Shown here: one piece after another, positions 17,566-26,022 of the stretch
Layout: each line of letters begins with the position of its first letter
How positions within the stretch are numbered: position 1 is the first letter of the stretch
IMG/VR virus record: IMGVR_UViG_3300009502_000041
Location: 1 to 64,000 of that record
Strand: one strand, 5' to 3'
Source of the DNA: a virus
Length of the DNA: 64,000 nt
Notes under the pieces: model-generated
Databases searched by the model: none
Told to the model about the DNA's origin: nothing
What the model saw: the letters and a program-made list of their open reading frames with translations, nothing else
Program-made: the position numbers and the translations under genes

Positions 17566-18357
17566 TTACTCTGCAATCTCTTTCATTCTTTTACTTAAAA
17601 TCTGCTTAACGTAATATTCTCTATTTTTAGTTTCAATAATTTTATAATTATCATTATTATGTGAAAACCAGACCAAGTAAGATTTTCCTAACTTTATAGG
17701 TACATTTTTTTCAATGATTTGCTTATATAATTCTAACTGTAAGGAATATATTTCCAAGTCAGATTCTTCAAGCATATATAATTCGTCTTTTAAATGTCTA
17801 GATTTACACTCAGCAGTAAAATCTTTGTTAGTTTTATAATCCCAAATCTGAAATTCATTGGCTTTCACATTATAAAATAAAATATCCAACATTCCACCAA
17901 TATTTGTCTCCTTATCATAAATAACAAATTCGGTTCTAACTGGAATTAATTTACCTTGAACATCAGCATAAAAATTATCAACATGTTGTTTTGTTGTTCT
18001 GTATTCTTCCCATATTGGGTCAAATCCAAATTCATTTAATATTGTTTGTTTGGGATATTCGAATTTTTTATTTTGGAAAAGATTTTCTGCATAATCATGA
18101 ATTGCAGAACCTTTGATTGTTCCTTTTTTATTAATGAAGTTCCATGCCCTTAATATTTCAGAAGGTTTGAGATTAAGTTGATTTCCTTTATATTCTGACC
18201 AATATTCCCCATTAAATTCCTCTTGATATTTATGAATCAATGTTGTAACCGAAATAAATTCTTCGTTTTTAACATAATATTTATGAAATTCATCATAAAA
18301 TGTTACATCGTTAAATGCGGTAAACAATTCGCTGGGTATATCTATTGAAATTTTCAT
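17566..18357 (-). CDS. PD-(D/E)XK nuclease, RecB/Cas4-like
   Basis: 263 aa. Motifs in order: KGSAIHDYAENLF (motif with conserved His, about 82-94), GGMLDILFYN with the metal-binding Asp, then IWDYKTNK (the DxK part of PD-ExK), and YSLQLELYKQIIE, the C-terminal helix with QxxxY typical of RecB-family exonucleases. Likely a phage DNA exonuclease used in recombination or host DNA breakdown. Transcribed from a host-type promoter (18362-18391) whose -7 box ends only 4 nt before the ATG, so the message may be leaderless. Confidence 0.75.
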   Translation of the reverse strand: MKISIDIPSELFTAFNDVTFYDEFHKYYVKNEEFISVTTLIHKYQEEFNGEYWSEYKGNQLNLKPSEILRAWNFINKKGTIKGSAIHDYAENLFQNKKFEYPKQTILNEFGFDPIWEEYRTTKQHVDNFYADVQGKLIPVRTEFVIYDKETNIGGMLDILFYNVKANEFQIWDYKTNKDFTAECKSRHLKDELYMLEESDLEIYSLQLELYKQIIEKNVPIKLGKSYLVWFSHNNDNYKIIETKNREYYVKQILSKRMKEIAE

Positions 18358-18361
18358 TATG

Positions 18362-18391
18362 CAAACTTACAAAAAAATTAATTAATTACAA
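18362..18391 (-). promoter_or_regulatory. Bacteroidetes-type promoter for nuclease gene
   Basis: Minus strand: TTG (18391-18389), 19 nt, TAAGTTTG (18369-18362), then CATA and the ATG. It is embedded in the inverted repeat at 18366-18405, and the expected transcription start falls at or inside the start codon. Confidence 0.6.
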
Positions 18392-18405
18392 TATTTTTTT
18401 GTAAG
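18366..18405. terminator. inverted repeat, possible bidirectional terminator
   Basis: CTTACAAAAAAAT / ATTTTTTTGTAAG, a perfect 13-bp repeat around a 14-nt AT spacer. It covers the stop codon of the baseplate gene (18378) and the promoter of the next gene, so it may end the baseplate transcript. Alternatively it may be an operator. Confidence 0.45.
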
Positions 18406-19277
18406 ATTGAATCGAAATTAATTTTTTCTAAATTATTAACAAGCGCATCTTTATCCGCAGGCAATCCAGAATATCCATGAATATGGCTTATTATTACATT
18501 ACGCATGATATTTAGCGCCTCAGCAAGAACATCGCCCCTTACCATTGGGTGTCCTTCGGCAAAAATTCTTTCTCTATCTTTTTGCACTAAACGTGCTGGT
18601 TTAAATTGTGGTGTTCCTTCATGTGAAATTAATGCAATTTTATCACTCATTACAATTGTGCTACTCTGATATGCAGAAACGGTAGCATTAGCAGCACCAG
18701 TTTTTGCTTCATAAACAAGACTAATTTCTGCAGGATTTTTTGTGTTAAGTTTTAATATATTGTCATTCTCATGTTTTCCAGCTCTAATATGTACCTCATT
18801 TATGCGCAATATGACATCAGTATTTATTTTACCAACGATTGCCACATCGGTTTTAAGAGGAAATACGCCAATTGCATCAGGATATGTAGATGCTGCTGGT
18901 TCTGGTATAGTAAGTGCCACATTGGTCGTTGAAAAGGCAGTGTATATTGAATCGAACCCAATTCTTTGTGGTTGTGATATAACACTCCCAAGCCAAAATC
19001 TACTTCTTTCAGGATATTTAATATCTTCAATAAACACCCTAACCATTTCGCCAACCTGTGGATAAAGATGAAAAAACTTTGGGAGCAATGGATAACAATA
19101 AGGCAAATCAGCATTAGATGTTTTGTTATCCAACCCCAATATTTTAACCTGAATTCTTCCACCATCAGTTGAATCCTCAATAGATATTACTTCACCATAA
19201 TAAATTGTTCTGGTTGGTTGAATATTATCCTCTCTTTTAAAAGGATTACTAGTTTGTATTATTGGCTTGTCAAACAT
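18378..19277 (-). CDS. baseplate hub/spike protein with OB domain (T4 gp5-like N-terminus)
   Basis: 299 aa. The N-terminal part TIYYGEVISIEDSTDGGRIQ followed by VKILGLDNKT and the strand LYPQVGEMVRVFIEDI fits the gp5/VgrG-type OB fold that plugs into the hub. The signature WLGSVISQPQ follows. The middle (DVILRINEVHIRAG) and C-terminal helical segment (RGDVLAEALNIMRNVIISHI) match the part before a spike in other myoviruses. There is no lysozyme domain and no long beta-helical spike, so the tip is probably on another protein. Last gene of the baseplate operon. Confidence 0.7.
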   Translation of the reverse strand: MFDKPIIQTSNPFKREDNIQPTRTIYYGEVISIEDSTDGGRIQVKILGLDNKTSNADLPYCYPLLPKFFHLYPQVGEMVRVFIEDIKYPERSRFWLGSVISQPQRIGFDSIYTAFSTTNVALTIPEPAASTYPDAIGVFPLKTDVAIVGKINTDVILRINEVHIRAGKHENDNILKLNTKNPAEISLVYEAKTGAANATVSAYQSSTIVMSDKIALISHEGTPQFKPARLVQKDRERIFAEGHPMVRGDVLAEALNIMRNVIISHIHGYSGLPADKDALVNNLEKINFDSILQKNIVIN

Positions 19278-19483
19278 TATCTATTTGTTGTTTCTTCTAT
19301 TAATGCAATATAATTTTTTTCAATTTTATCTAATATTTCAATTTTATCATTAATTATTCTATCAAGATTGTCAATTTCGTAACTATGATCAATAATTTCT
19401 TGTTTTAGCTCATCATGCTTTTCTTTAATATCATTAATCATTTTATTTAACTCAATTAATGTGTATTTACTTAAATCTTCCAT
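19277..19483 (-). CDS. small coiled-coil protein, 68 aa
   Basis: Almost entirely heptad-like charged helix (LNKMINDIKEKHDELKQEII, DRIINDKIEILDKIEKNYIA). It overlaps its neighbours by one nt at each end (TAATG-type junctions), so it is translationally coupled within the baseplate operon. Probably an assembly partner of the flanking baseplate proteins; no family recognised. Confidence 0.6.
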   Translation of the reverse strand: MEDLSKYTLIELNKMINDIKEKHDELKQEIIDHSYEIDNLDRIINDKIEILDKIEKNYIALIEETTNR

Positions 19484-19890
19484 TATTGTATTACCCCAAA
19501 TCCTTTAATATATGTAATTGTTGACCCAAACACACTAACAGGACCTGTTGGAGAAATACCGAAAGCAGATACTGCCATCCCGGGCGGTATTCCTACACTA
19601 ATAACAGCATCTTGCTGAAAAGCATTCACGATTTCCTCAATAGCAATCCTCCACATCTTTTCATCGGGATTAATTGCTCCCGATGGTAATGCACCAACAG
19701 GTAAACCCGCCTCACTCTTTCTCGCTATTATATTTGAGGCAATTTTTGTTGGTGATAATCCTGTACGTTGAGGAACACCTGTTAAAATAAGTGGAACTGG
19801 AATTTGTGGCGGAACACCAATAGACGATAATTGTAATATTTTATCAAAACCGTCAATAATCGATTCGGGACTATTAAAATCAATTGCCAT
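19483..19890 (-). CDS. putative baseplate protein, 135 aa
   Basis: Pro/Gly/Ile-rich protein (SIGVPPQIPVPLILTGVPQR; GLPVGALPSGAINP) with a single helix (MWRIAIEEIVNAFQQDAV) and a strand-rich end. Its location between gp5-like and other baseplate genes suggests a small structural baseplate component. No family recognised. Confidence 0.55.
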   Translation of the reverse strand: MAIDFNSPESIIDGFDKILQLSSIGVPPQIPVPLILTGVPQRTGLSPTKIASNIIARKSEAGLPVGALPSGAINPDEKMWRIAIEEIVNAFQQDAVISVGIPPGMAVSAFGISPTGPVSVFGSTITYIKGFGVIQ

Positions 19891-20065
19891 TTTTGTTTTC
19901 CTTTAATTCTTTAATGCCTATCCATTTCCAGCCTAAGAATAATCTTGTGGCAAATCTTCTAAACCAATTTGGTTTAATTGAAGTTGCCAATTGTGTTCCA
20001 TTTATATCTTTATCAATAAGATATACGCCCAGAAATTTCTTATTTATTTTTTGATCTACTATCAT
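19880..20065 (-). CDS. hypothetical protein, 61 aa
   Basis: Small basic protein (MIVDQKINKKFLGVYLIDKD; FRRFATRLFLGWKWIGIKEL) overlapping the next gene by 11 nt. It belongs to the baseplate operon; function unknown. Confidence 0.55.
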   Translation of the reverse strand: MIVDQKINKKFLGVYLIDKDINGTQLATSIKPNWFRRFATRLFLGWKWIGIKELKENKNGN

Positions 20066-20097
20066 AACATATAATTTAAATTATTAATTTTTATTAT

Positions 20098-21420
20098 TTA
20101 TCCAGAACTAACAACCTTTGCTATTTTTGTGGGTAATAAACTTTTTAATATTTTTATATATTGATTAATTTTTTCTTTTAAAACCATTTTTATTATAGGT
20201 ACGAGTAGTAATATTAAATATTTCTTCACTAAATTAAAAATATATTCAGTAATCATTGCAATAATTTGTTTTACGTTACATTTAATAAAAATTTTAAACT
20301 TCTTTAAATCATCTTTAGCCTGACTTATTAATATTTGACCGTTATTTTGTAATCCACTAATAATACCCAAAAGAGTACGTACTTGTGGTGATGTTGTTAA
20401 TGCTTTGGCTAATGATTGTGTAATAAATTGAATTATTTTTTGAAAAAACCCGTCTTTAATTGAGTCTTTGTTTTCATCTGCAACTGTTTGATCAGAAATA
20501 CTTTTATTAATACTATCATTAATTTGATTACCAACATAAAAAGAATCGGTTGATCCAGATATATTTGACACAATATTACTTAAATCATTTAAGGATAATT
20601 TTGCTCCATATACTCCACATCCCATATCATAATTAACAACCCCATTAACCATTTCATTTGCCTTGGTTAATAATTCATCATTATCATTAGGAGAAAGTTC
20701 AAAAGTATCGTTATCATCATCAATTAATTGCTGAATTAATTTGTCAACAACTAATTCTTGGTATACCTCATCAACTGTTTTATTTTGACCATTGGTAATA
20801 CTCCCATAAATTTTATTCATTACATTACTGATAATTTCTTTTTTATCAATAATTGTTAAGCTGTCAATATATTTATTTGTCCAAGTACCAATAGTCGCAG
20901 CTGGATCGCCTTTTAATGTTATTTTATCGGTAATTGAAGAATATGTCATATTTAAACCGCCAATACTTGTGGTACTTTCATTTTTAATTGCACTATATAA
21001 CGAATTATCAAAATTAGGTTTAATTTTTTCATAAAGTAAACTTCCTACTTTTGAATCTGGATTAGTTTTTAATTTACCATAAACATCAATATTTTTTACA
21101 GGTATTTGATACCCCGTTACAGAAAATGCTGTGGGTAAATTAATACCAGAATTAAATTGAGTTGCTTGTTTTTTTAATGCATCTTTCATTTTAGGTTCAA
21201 TACCATCAATAAATTTTGTTAATAATTCACCAGTTAATTCTTGAAGTGCTACAGTACCGACAATTACCTTCAGAGTATCTAATAAAAACGGAATAACGTC
21301 TTTTTTATTGTTGATTGAAGGGAAAAGGTTTGTAGTGTTCGTTTTATCAATAGTTTGAATAATTGATGTATACGAACCAATTTTACTAAAAACATTTTTT
21401 TTACTATCACTCAAACTCAT
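20098..21420 (-). CDS. putative baseplate/tail protein, 440 aa
   Basis: The N-terminal two thirds are mixed, Asn/Asp/Thr-rich. The C-terminal 90 residues hold long hydrophobic-basic helices (FIKCNVKQIIAMITEYIFN, KKYLILLLVPIIKMVLKEKI) that could insert in a membrane or pack in the hub. Its start overlaps the stop of the 128-aa gene by one nt. Position in the baseplate operon suggests a hub or wedge component; no family can be named with confidence. Confidence 0.55.
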   Translation of the reverse strand: MSLSDSKKNVFSKIGSYTSIIQTIDKTNTTNLFPSINNKKDVIPFLLDTLKVIVGTVALQELTGELLTKFIDGIEPKMKDALKKQATQFNSGINLPTAFSVTGYQIPVKNIDVYGKLKTNPDSKVGSLLYEKIKPNFDNSLYSAIKNESTTSIGGLNMTYSSITDKITLKGDPAATIGTWTNKYIDSLTIIDKKEIISNVMNKIYGSITNGQNKTVDEVYQELVVDKLIQQLIDDDNDTFELSPNDNDELLTKANEMVNGVVNYDMGCGVYGAKLSLNDLSNIVSNISGSTDSFYVGNQINDSINKSISDQTVADENKDSIKDGFFQKIIQFITQSLAKALTTSPQVRTLLGIISGLQNNGQILISQAKDDLKKFKIFIKCNVKQIIAMITEYIFNLVKKYLILLLVPIIKMVLKEKINQYIKILKSLLPTKIAKVVSSG

Positions 21421-21806
21421 TATTTACTATTATTTTGTTTTTTTCTCTCAATTTCACTCTGAACAAAATTTAATAATTCATTTCTTCTATCTGTTGTTAA
21501 TGTTCCAGTTTCTTCAGATTTTGATGTTTCGTTGTTGTTATTAGATTTATTATCAAAAACCACCTCTTTCAAATATTTTAACAACATGATTTTTTGATCT
21601 TGATTTTTTGCTTCAGCAGCAATAAGTTTAACAATCTGATCACCAATTGCGGCAACTTCACCACTTTCTTTTACTTTAGTTTCCCACTTAGTAAAAAGTC
21701 TAGTGATTTTTGCTTTAATGTTATACGAGTCATCGTAAATTTCTTGAAGCAGTTTATTTACACTTTCTTCATTGAATTGCAGGCGTTTACGTAAAGGTCT
21801 TGGCAT
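21420..21806 (-). CDS. hypothetical helical protein, 128 aa
   Basis: Charged helical protein (RPLRKRLQFNEESVNKLLQE at the N-terminus, ending SEIERKKQNNSK). It leads the baseplate operon and has a late-type promoter 22 nt upstream. Its small, helical character would fit an assembly factor. No family recognised. Confidence 0.6.
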   Translation of the reverse strand: MPRPLRKRLQFNEESVNKLLQEIYDDSYNIKAKITRLFTKWETKVKESGEVAAIGDQIVKLIAAEAKNQDQKIMLLKYLKEVVFDNKSNNNNETSKSEETGTLTTDRRNELLNFVQSEIERKKQNNSK

Positions 21807-21828
21807 TGTAAATATAGTTTTAGTACAT

Positions 21829-21837
21829 ATAAATACT
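21829..21837 (-). promoter_or_regulatory. putative late promoter of baseplate operon
   Basis: AGTATTTAT on the minus strand followed by ATGTACTAAAAC; the first gene starts at 21806. Confidence 0.55.
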
Positions 21838-21839
21838 AG

Positions 21840-21995
21840 TTATTTTGATTTATATATATTATTAAAAAATCCACGTTTTAGTATTACGCTTGTACTTATA
21901 CGGTAAGTTAAAATATCTTTTTTATAATAATCATGAGTAAAATCGGCTATTTTATCAATTTGTTCTTTAATACAAGCTATTCTATAAGACATCAT
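21840..21995 (-). CDS. hypothetical basic protein, 51 aa
   Basis: Short frame from ATG at 21995 (a second ATG follows directly) to TAA at 21840-21842. The product begins MMSYRIACIKEQIDKIADF and ends basic (LKRGFFNNIYKSK). Support comes from a GGTGGA sequence just before the ATG and an exact late-type element at 22024-22032. No family recognised. Confidence 0.5.
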   Translation of the reverse strand: MMSYRIACIKEQIDKIADFTHDYYKKDILTYRISTSVILKRGFFNNIYKSK

Positions 21996-22023
21996 TCCAC
22001 CAAATTTTTTTAGGGTGGAAGTA

Positions 22024-22032
22024 ATAAATACT
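22024..22032 (-). promoter_or_regulatory. putative late promoter for 51-aa gene
   Basis: AGTATTTAT followed by TACTTCC on the minus strand, 29 nt before the ATG. It helps justify the short gene at 21840-21995. Confidence 0.5.
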
Positions 22033-22125
22033 TTATAACAATTAAACTACATGTCACATTATATACATAATCATATCATTTTTTATATTTATATTCATAA
22101 TGTTTATATTTTTTATTAATTAATA

Positions 22126-22992
22126 TTAGTCATCTAAATAATCAAATTTCTCAATAAAATAAATATCTTTAAATGGTTTAATTGCAATTCGTATTTCCTT
22201 GGCTGATAAATTTGTTTGTTCTTTTAAAAAAAATAATATTTTATTTTTTGCAAATTTATTTGTAATTCTTTTATTAAATCTACCATCTGGACTATCTTCC
22301 ATAAACAACACATGCCAATTTTTTAAAACATTAACAATTGCATCTCCAACAATAATTTCGTTTTTTTTCATTAAACAATCACCATTGATTTTAATTTCAA
22401 TTTTATTAACAACTCCGTTAATTAATTTTTCAAGTTGGTGTTGATTTTCCATTTCAATTTCATAAGTATATTCACCATTCTCATTAATTTCGTCAACATA
22501 GTCATCAAACGGTAAATTAATTTTCATTTCAGTATAACTTTTTTTACCATGATCTTTATAAAAATTTCTGATTATCGTTTGACAATAACTAAACGCCCTT
22601 GAATTAAATATTCGATAATTATTTATTTGGTCTTCATTAATTAAATCATTTAATCTATAATTTGCTTCTTCCACAAACCAGAATCTATTATTAATATCTA
22701 ATTTATTCCATTTAGACGTTCCACATTTATTAATTTCAATAATAAATGGTCTATACTTAATCATATTTTCAATTAAATGAGAAAGTGCGTTTGATTCCAC
22801 TTCAATCATATCATAATTACCAATATATATTGGGTAACGTCTTAATATAGATTGTATCATTTTTCGAAAAGGTTCTATAAGAATTTCGTTATATATCTTA
22901 TTTTTTTCCTCAAATGAATTTGATTTAATGTAGTTTAAAACTGCATTCTCTTCTTTTTCGGCAAAATACGGTGTATTATTTTCATTTTTCAT
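22126..22992 (-). CDS. possible late-transcription sigma factor (T4 gp55-like)
   Basis: 288 aa, charged and helical. The N-terminal region (FAEKEENAVLNYIKSNSFEE) and the following helix RKMIQSILRRYPIYIGNYDM are followed by EVESNALSHLIENMIKYRPF. Next comes SRAFSYCQTIIRNFYKDHGK, which resembles the region-2 core of phage sigma factors of the gp55 type: an aromatic-rich FSYCQTI helix preceding a basic K segment. A C-terminal helix-turn-helix-like part (NLSAKEIRIAIKPF) could read promoter DNA. If correct, it would direct host RNA polymerase to the AGTATTTAT late elements. Last gene of the PhoH operon. Assignment is tentative. Confidence 0.5.
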   Translation of the reverse strand: MKNENNTPYFAEKEENAVLNYIKSNSFEEKNKIYNEILIEPFRKMIQSILRRYPIYIGNYDMIEVESNALSHLIENMIKYRPFIIEINKCGTSKWNKLDINNRFWFVEEANYRLNDLINEDQINNYRIFNSRAFSYCQTIIRNFYKDHGKKSYTEMKINLPFDDYVDEINENGEYTYEIEMENQHQLEKLINGVVNKIEIKINGDCLMKKNEIIVGDAIVNVLKNWHVLFMEDSPDGRFNKRITNKFAKNKILFFLKEQTNLSAKEIRIAIKPFKDIYFIEKFDYLDD

Positions 22993-23019
22993 TATTTAAA
23001 ATAGATTCAATATATAGTA

Positions 23020-23844
23020 TTATTCCGAAATTATTTGTTTATGAAGTCTTGACACATCAATTGTCCTGTCGTTCATAATGTTTGCTTCTGTGGTTGCAGT
23101 ATCAAACCAGAACTTTCTTTCGTTAACTGACATAGTTTTTAAATAATTATCAAAGAGACTATTTTCTCTTGTTGCAAGGTGTTTATATCCAATTTTAGGT
23201 ATTGAAAATACTTTACATGCATTATTTAATGCCCTGAGTAAAAATTCATACATGAAGCTTAATTTAATGTTTGATTTATACCCCCCAAGATTTTCAAATT
23301 CCAATTTCTTTATAATTGCACCCGATAATTTAAAATCACTATATTGCTTTAATGCATTTGCATTTAAATAACCCATTTCGCCATTTTCGCCCACAAACTG
23401 TTGTGCCCACACAGTTTCATTGGTTAATTTAATACCCTCATTTTTTTCATTAACCTCAATCATCATAGTTAAAAAGATATCAATATTAGGAAATGACTCA
23501 ATGTATTTATTTGCATTCTTGAAATAAGTGGTACTATACTCATCATCAAATTCAAGTACCGAGAAATATTCGGTTGTTACAGATTTTACCGCAAGATTTA
23601 CTTGAGATTGATAATCCGTTTTACCTTCATTTTTGAGATATGTAACATCTGGATGAACATAATTATAAACTTTCATTTGTTCTTCAATCTCTGGAGGATA
23701 TACTATAATCACTTTCGGTAAATTAAGACTTAAGTCTTCATTAACAAGATCTTCTTGTTTAAGTATTGATTCAATTGCTTTATTTAGGTAGTTGTTAACC
23801 ACATCATTATATTCGTGAACTGGAATTATTACTGTAATATTCAT
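23020..23844 (-). CDS. family 2-type glycosyltransferase
   Basis: 274 aa from ATG at 23844 (MNITVIIPVHEYNDVVNNYL); the longer frame upstream overlaps the previous gene and has no merit. GT-A features: the N-terminal nucleotide-binding strand IPVHEY, AIESILKQEDL, and SVLEFDDEYS, where the DDE is a DxD-like metal site at about 115. It transfers a sugar from a nucleotide donor to an unknown acceptor. Works with the adjacent GT-B enzyme in the same operon. Confidence 0.65.
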   Translation of the reverse strand: MNITVIIPVHEYNDVVNNYLNKAIESILKQEDLVNEDLSLNLPKVIIVYPPEIEEQMKVYNYVHPDVTYLKNEGKTDYQSQVNLAVKSVTTEYFSVLEFDDEYSTTYFKNANKYIESFPNIDIFLTMMIEVNEKNEGIKLTNETVWAQQFVGENGEMGYLNANALKQYSDFKLSGAIIKKLEFENLGGYKSNIKLSFMYEFLLRALNNACKVFSIPKIGYKHLATRENSLFDNYLKTMSVNERKFWFDTATTEANIMNDRTIDVSRLHKQIISE

Positions 23845-23866
23845 TTTTATATTTTTTAATTTAAAA

Positions 23867-25009
23867 TTATTCTTTTGTTTCTGGTTCAATTGCTTTTTGC
23901 ATTAAAATTATTCTATCATTAAGAAATCCTTGATAAACTTCAGTTAATTGATTTTCGGCAGCTTCTTGAGTGTATTTTGCAACCACAACATCCATTGATT
24001 CATATAGTTTAGCATCAACATTATCATCTAAGAATTTAATTAAAACCTCACCAACTAACACTGGTAGATCATAATAATTATCAGTCCAAACTCCAGCGCC
24101 TTCAACAACATTTGTCACTATACCATTTTCATCTCTTTTAACCATAAATTCTGGCATAATATCTGGTTTTAAACAAATTGGAACTACTCCCGATTTCATG
24201 CACTCTAAAGGAAACGTACCAAAAGAAGCAATTCTATCAATCCAAACTGCAGCAAAGTTACCTTGTAATCTTTTTGCAAAATCAATTCTACGCATTGCCT
24301 GTGGCGGTTTGCTCTTTGTAAGCATAGGGTCAAACGTTACCCAACTATATTGTGGATATCTGCTAAAGAATAACTTGACTAGTTTTGAAATTTCATTTGC
24401 ATTTCTACCTATTACAGAAATAACAGGTTTTTGTGGTAATTTTGATTTTTCAAAATAATCTGGAATACCAATATTATATGTTTTAATGTTAAACTTATTA
24501 GTTCCATAGAATGTTTCAACCCATTCTTTAAGTGTTTGTGAGGTTGTAATAATATCATTAATACCAAAAGATTTCCAATCAGTACCCGGGATTAAACTAT
24601 TCACCATATAATCAACAGATTGCAATAATCCAATTCTTATACATGGCAAATTTTTGGTTTGTTCCATAACGTTTGAATATACTTCGGGAATGACCATCAC
24701 GTCTTCAGGTCCGACCATCAGTTTAGGGTCTGACATTGACATGTGTTTAAAACCCGTTAATTCTTTCTCAATCCAAGCGGGAACAGCATAGTCACCCTTT
24801 TCAACCAACATAATTACTTCATATCCCATATTTTTTACAACTGTTGCATGGAAATAAATTTCATACACACTTGCCACAGGACTTTGTGCTTCGGGTACAA
24901 CAAATAAAAATTTTGATTTTTTTTCTGCCATTTTACCAAGTGATTCTTTAATTTTCTCAATTTTTTCTAATTCAGCCTTTTGAACTTCATTATTTAATAC
25001 TTCGCTCAT
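23867..25009 (-). CDS. GT-B-type glycosyltransferase
   Basis: 380 aa. After a helical lead (residues 1-32) the N-terminal Rossmann half begins FLFVVPEAQSPVASVYEIYF, and the C-terminal half begins PVISVIGRNANEISKLVKLF. The donor-site pattern SFGTFPLECMKSGVVPIC (about 265-282) is the usual E-containing motif of GT4-like enzymes. Acceptor unknown. It lies between an HAD-like protein and a GT2 gene with 4-nt spacing, suggesting a small glycosylation unit carried with PhoH. Confidence 0.7.
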   Translation of the reverse strand: MSEVLNNEVQKAELEKIEKIKESLGKMAEKKSKFLFVVPEAQSPVASVYEIYFHATVVKNMGYEVIMLVEKGDYAVPAWIEKELTGFKHMSMSDPKLMVGPEDVMVIPEVYSNVMEQTKNLPCIRIGLLQSVDYMVNSLIPGTDWKSFGINDIITTSQTLKEWVETFYGTNKFNIKTYNIGIPDYFEKSKLPQKPVISVIGRNANEISKLVKLFFSRYPQYSWVTFDPMLTKSKPPQAMRRIDFAKRLQGNFAAVWIDRIASFGTFPLECMKSGVVPICLKPDIMPEFMVKRDENGIVTNVVEGAGVWTDNYYDLPVLVGEVLIKFLDDNVDAKLYESMDVVVAKYTQEAAENQLTEVYQGFLNDRIILMQKAIEPETKE

Positions 25010-25013
25010 TTTT

Positions 25014-25751
25014 TTAATTTTTAAATTTAATTATTTTTTCAAATTCTGGATTTTCGTATAATTCAGCAATTTGTAATATTTCTAAAGAACCAGATTTAAT
25101 GTTTTCATTATATGGTCTTTTTACTTTAATTAATTTTTGTCCCCAAGGAGCACCTAATTGTAATATTTCAGGGTCTGTTGTAATTAATACATCAATATCT
25201 TTCCACATTTCGGTTGCTTTATCAACAAAACAAATATTTTTAAATCTAGATGTCATCTTACTTAAAAAGAAAAGTGTTGATGGAATGCTAAATCTATTTT
25301 CAACAGAAAATAATGTAAATTCTACACTATCACCATATTTTAAAAGAAAATTATTTACATGTAAATCCATTTGCTTATACATAATCGGTGCAGATGCATG
25401 AATTTCAAAAACAAAATCTTCATACATAAACCTATTATATACTTCTTTTGCAGTTAATTTAATCTCTTTAGGTGCTTTAAACAAAAAAGCATCTGCTGGT
25501 GCTTCACCAAGTTTTTCATCGTGTTGATAATCCAAAGGATTAATGTCTTCGGGAAGATCACCCGGTTCTTTCAATTCTTTAATCACCTCAACAGTATCTT
25601 TCCAAGGATAATTCTTAAAAAAGTCATATACATATGGTTGTTCAGGAACACCCTCATCGGTGAACTCTTGACAAAAGAATCGATCTGTCTGAATCCATTT
25701 ACTTCTGAACACCTCATTAATATCAATACCCACCCTTATTTTCTTACTCAT
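25014..25751 (-). CDS. HAD-superfamily-like protein (deoxynucleotidase-type)
   Basis: 245 aa. The N-terminus VGIDINEVFRSK carries a DxN variant of the HAD nucleophile motif. The C-terminal part (FVDKATEMWKDIDVLITTDP followed by PWGQKLIKVKRPYN) resembles motif IV and the loop of 5'(3')-deoxyribonucleotidase-like proteins. The second Asp of DxD is Asn here, which may mean altered or lost phosphatase activity. Located in the operon between a 92-aa gene and two glycosyltransferases. Confidence 0.5.
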   Translation of the reverse strand: MSKKIRVGIDINEVFRSKWIQTDRFFCQEFTDEGVPEQPYVYDFFKNYPWKDTVEVIKELKEPGDLPEDINPLDYQHDEKLGEAPADAFLFKAPKEIKLTAKEVYNRFMYEDFVFEIHASAPIMYKQMDLHVNNFLLKYGDSVEFTLFSVENRFSIPSTLFFLSKMTSRFKNICFVDKATEMWKDIDVLITTDPEILQLGAPWGQKLIKVKRPYNENIKSGSLEILQIAELYENPEFEKIIKFKN

Positions 25752-26022
25752 TTTTTAATTTTAATTGTTCCAATTGATATTGGAGATTTTCTTGTAATTT
25801 TTTCATCATTTCTGTATGTTCAAAAATTAATTCACTATCTGTAATATATTTTGGGTTTATACATTCTATTTTTATATTAGTAGATTGTATTGGTATTGAT
25901 ATGATTTCACCCTCAAACGTGCTGGGAATAATTTTTTTTGTTACATTTGTAACAAAACTAGGTATGTCTTCACTACGCACCCCTGCAATTCCAACATATA
26001 TTACAAATATTTTAGTTTCCAT
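25744..26022 (-). CDS. hypothetical protein, 92 aa
   Basis: Start ATG at 26022 (METKIFVIYVGIAGVRSEDI) lies inside the end of the upstream endonuclease gene. An earlier in-frame ATG at 26034 is less likely. It has an alpha/beta pattern and a C-terminal coiled helix (MMKKLQENLQYQLEQLKLK). It overlaps the next gene by 8 nt. No family recognised. Confidence 0.6.
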   Translation of the reverse strand: METKIFVIYVGIAGVRSEDIPSFVTNVTKKIIPSTFEGEIISIPIQSTNIKIECINPKYITDSELIFEHTEMMKKLQENLQYQLEQLKLKNE

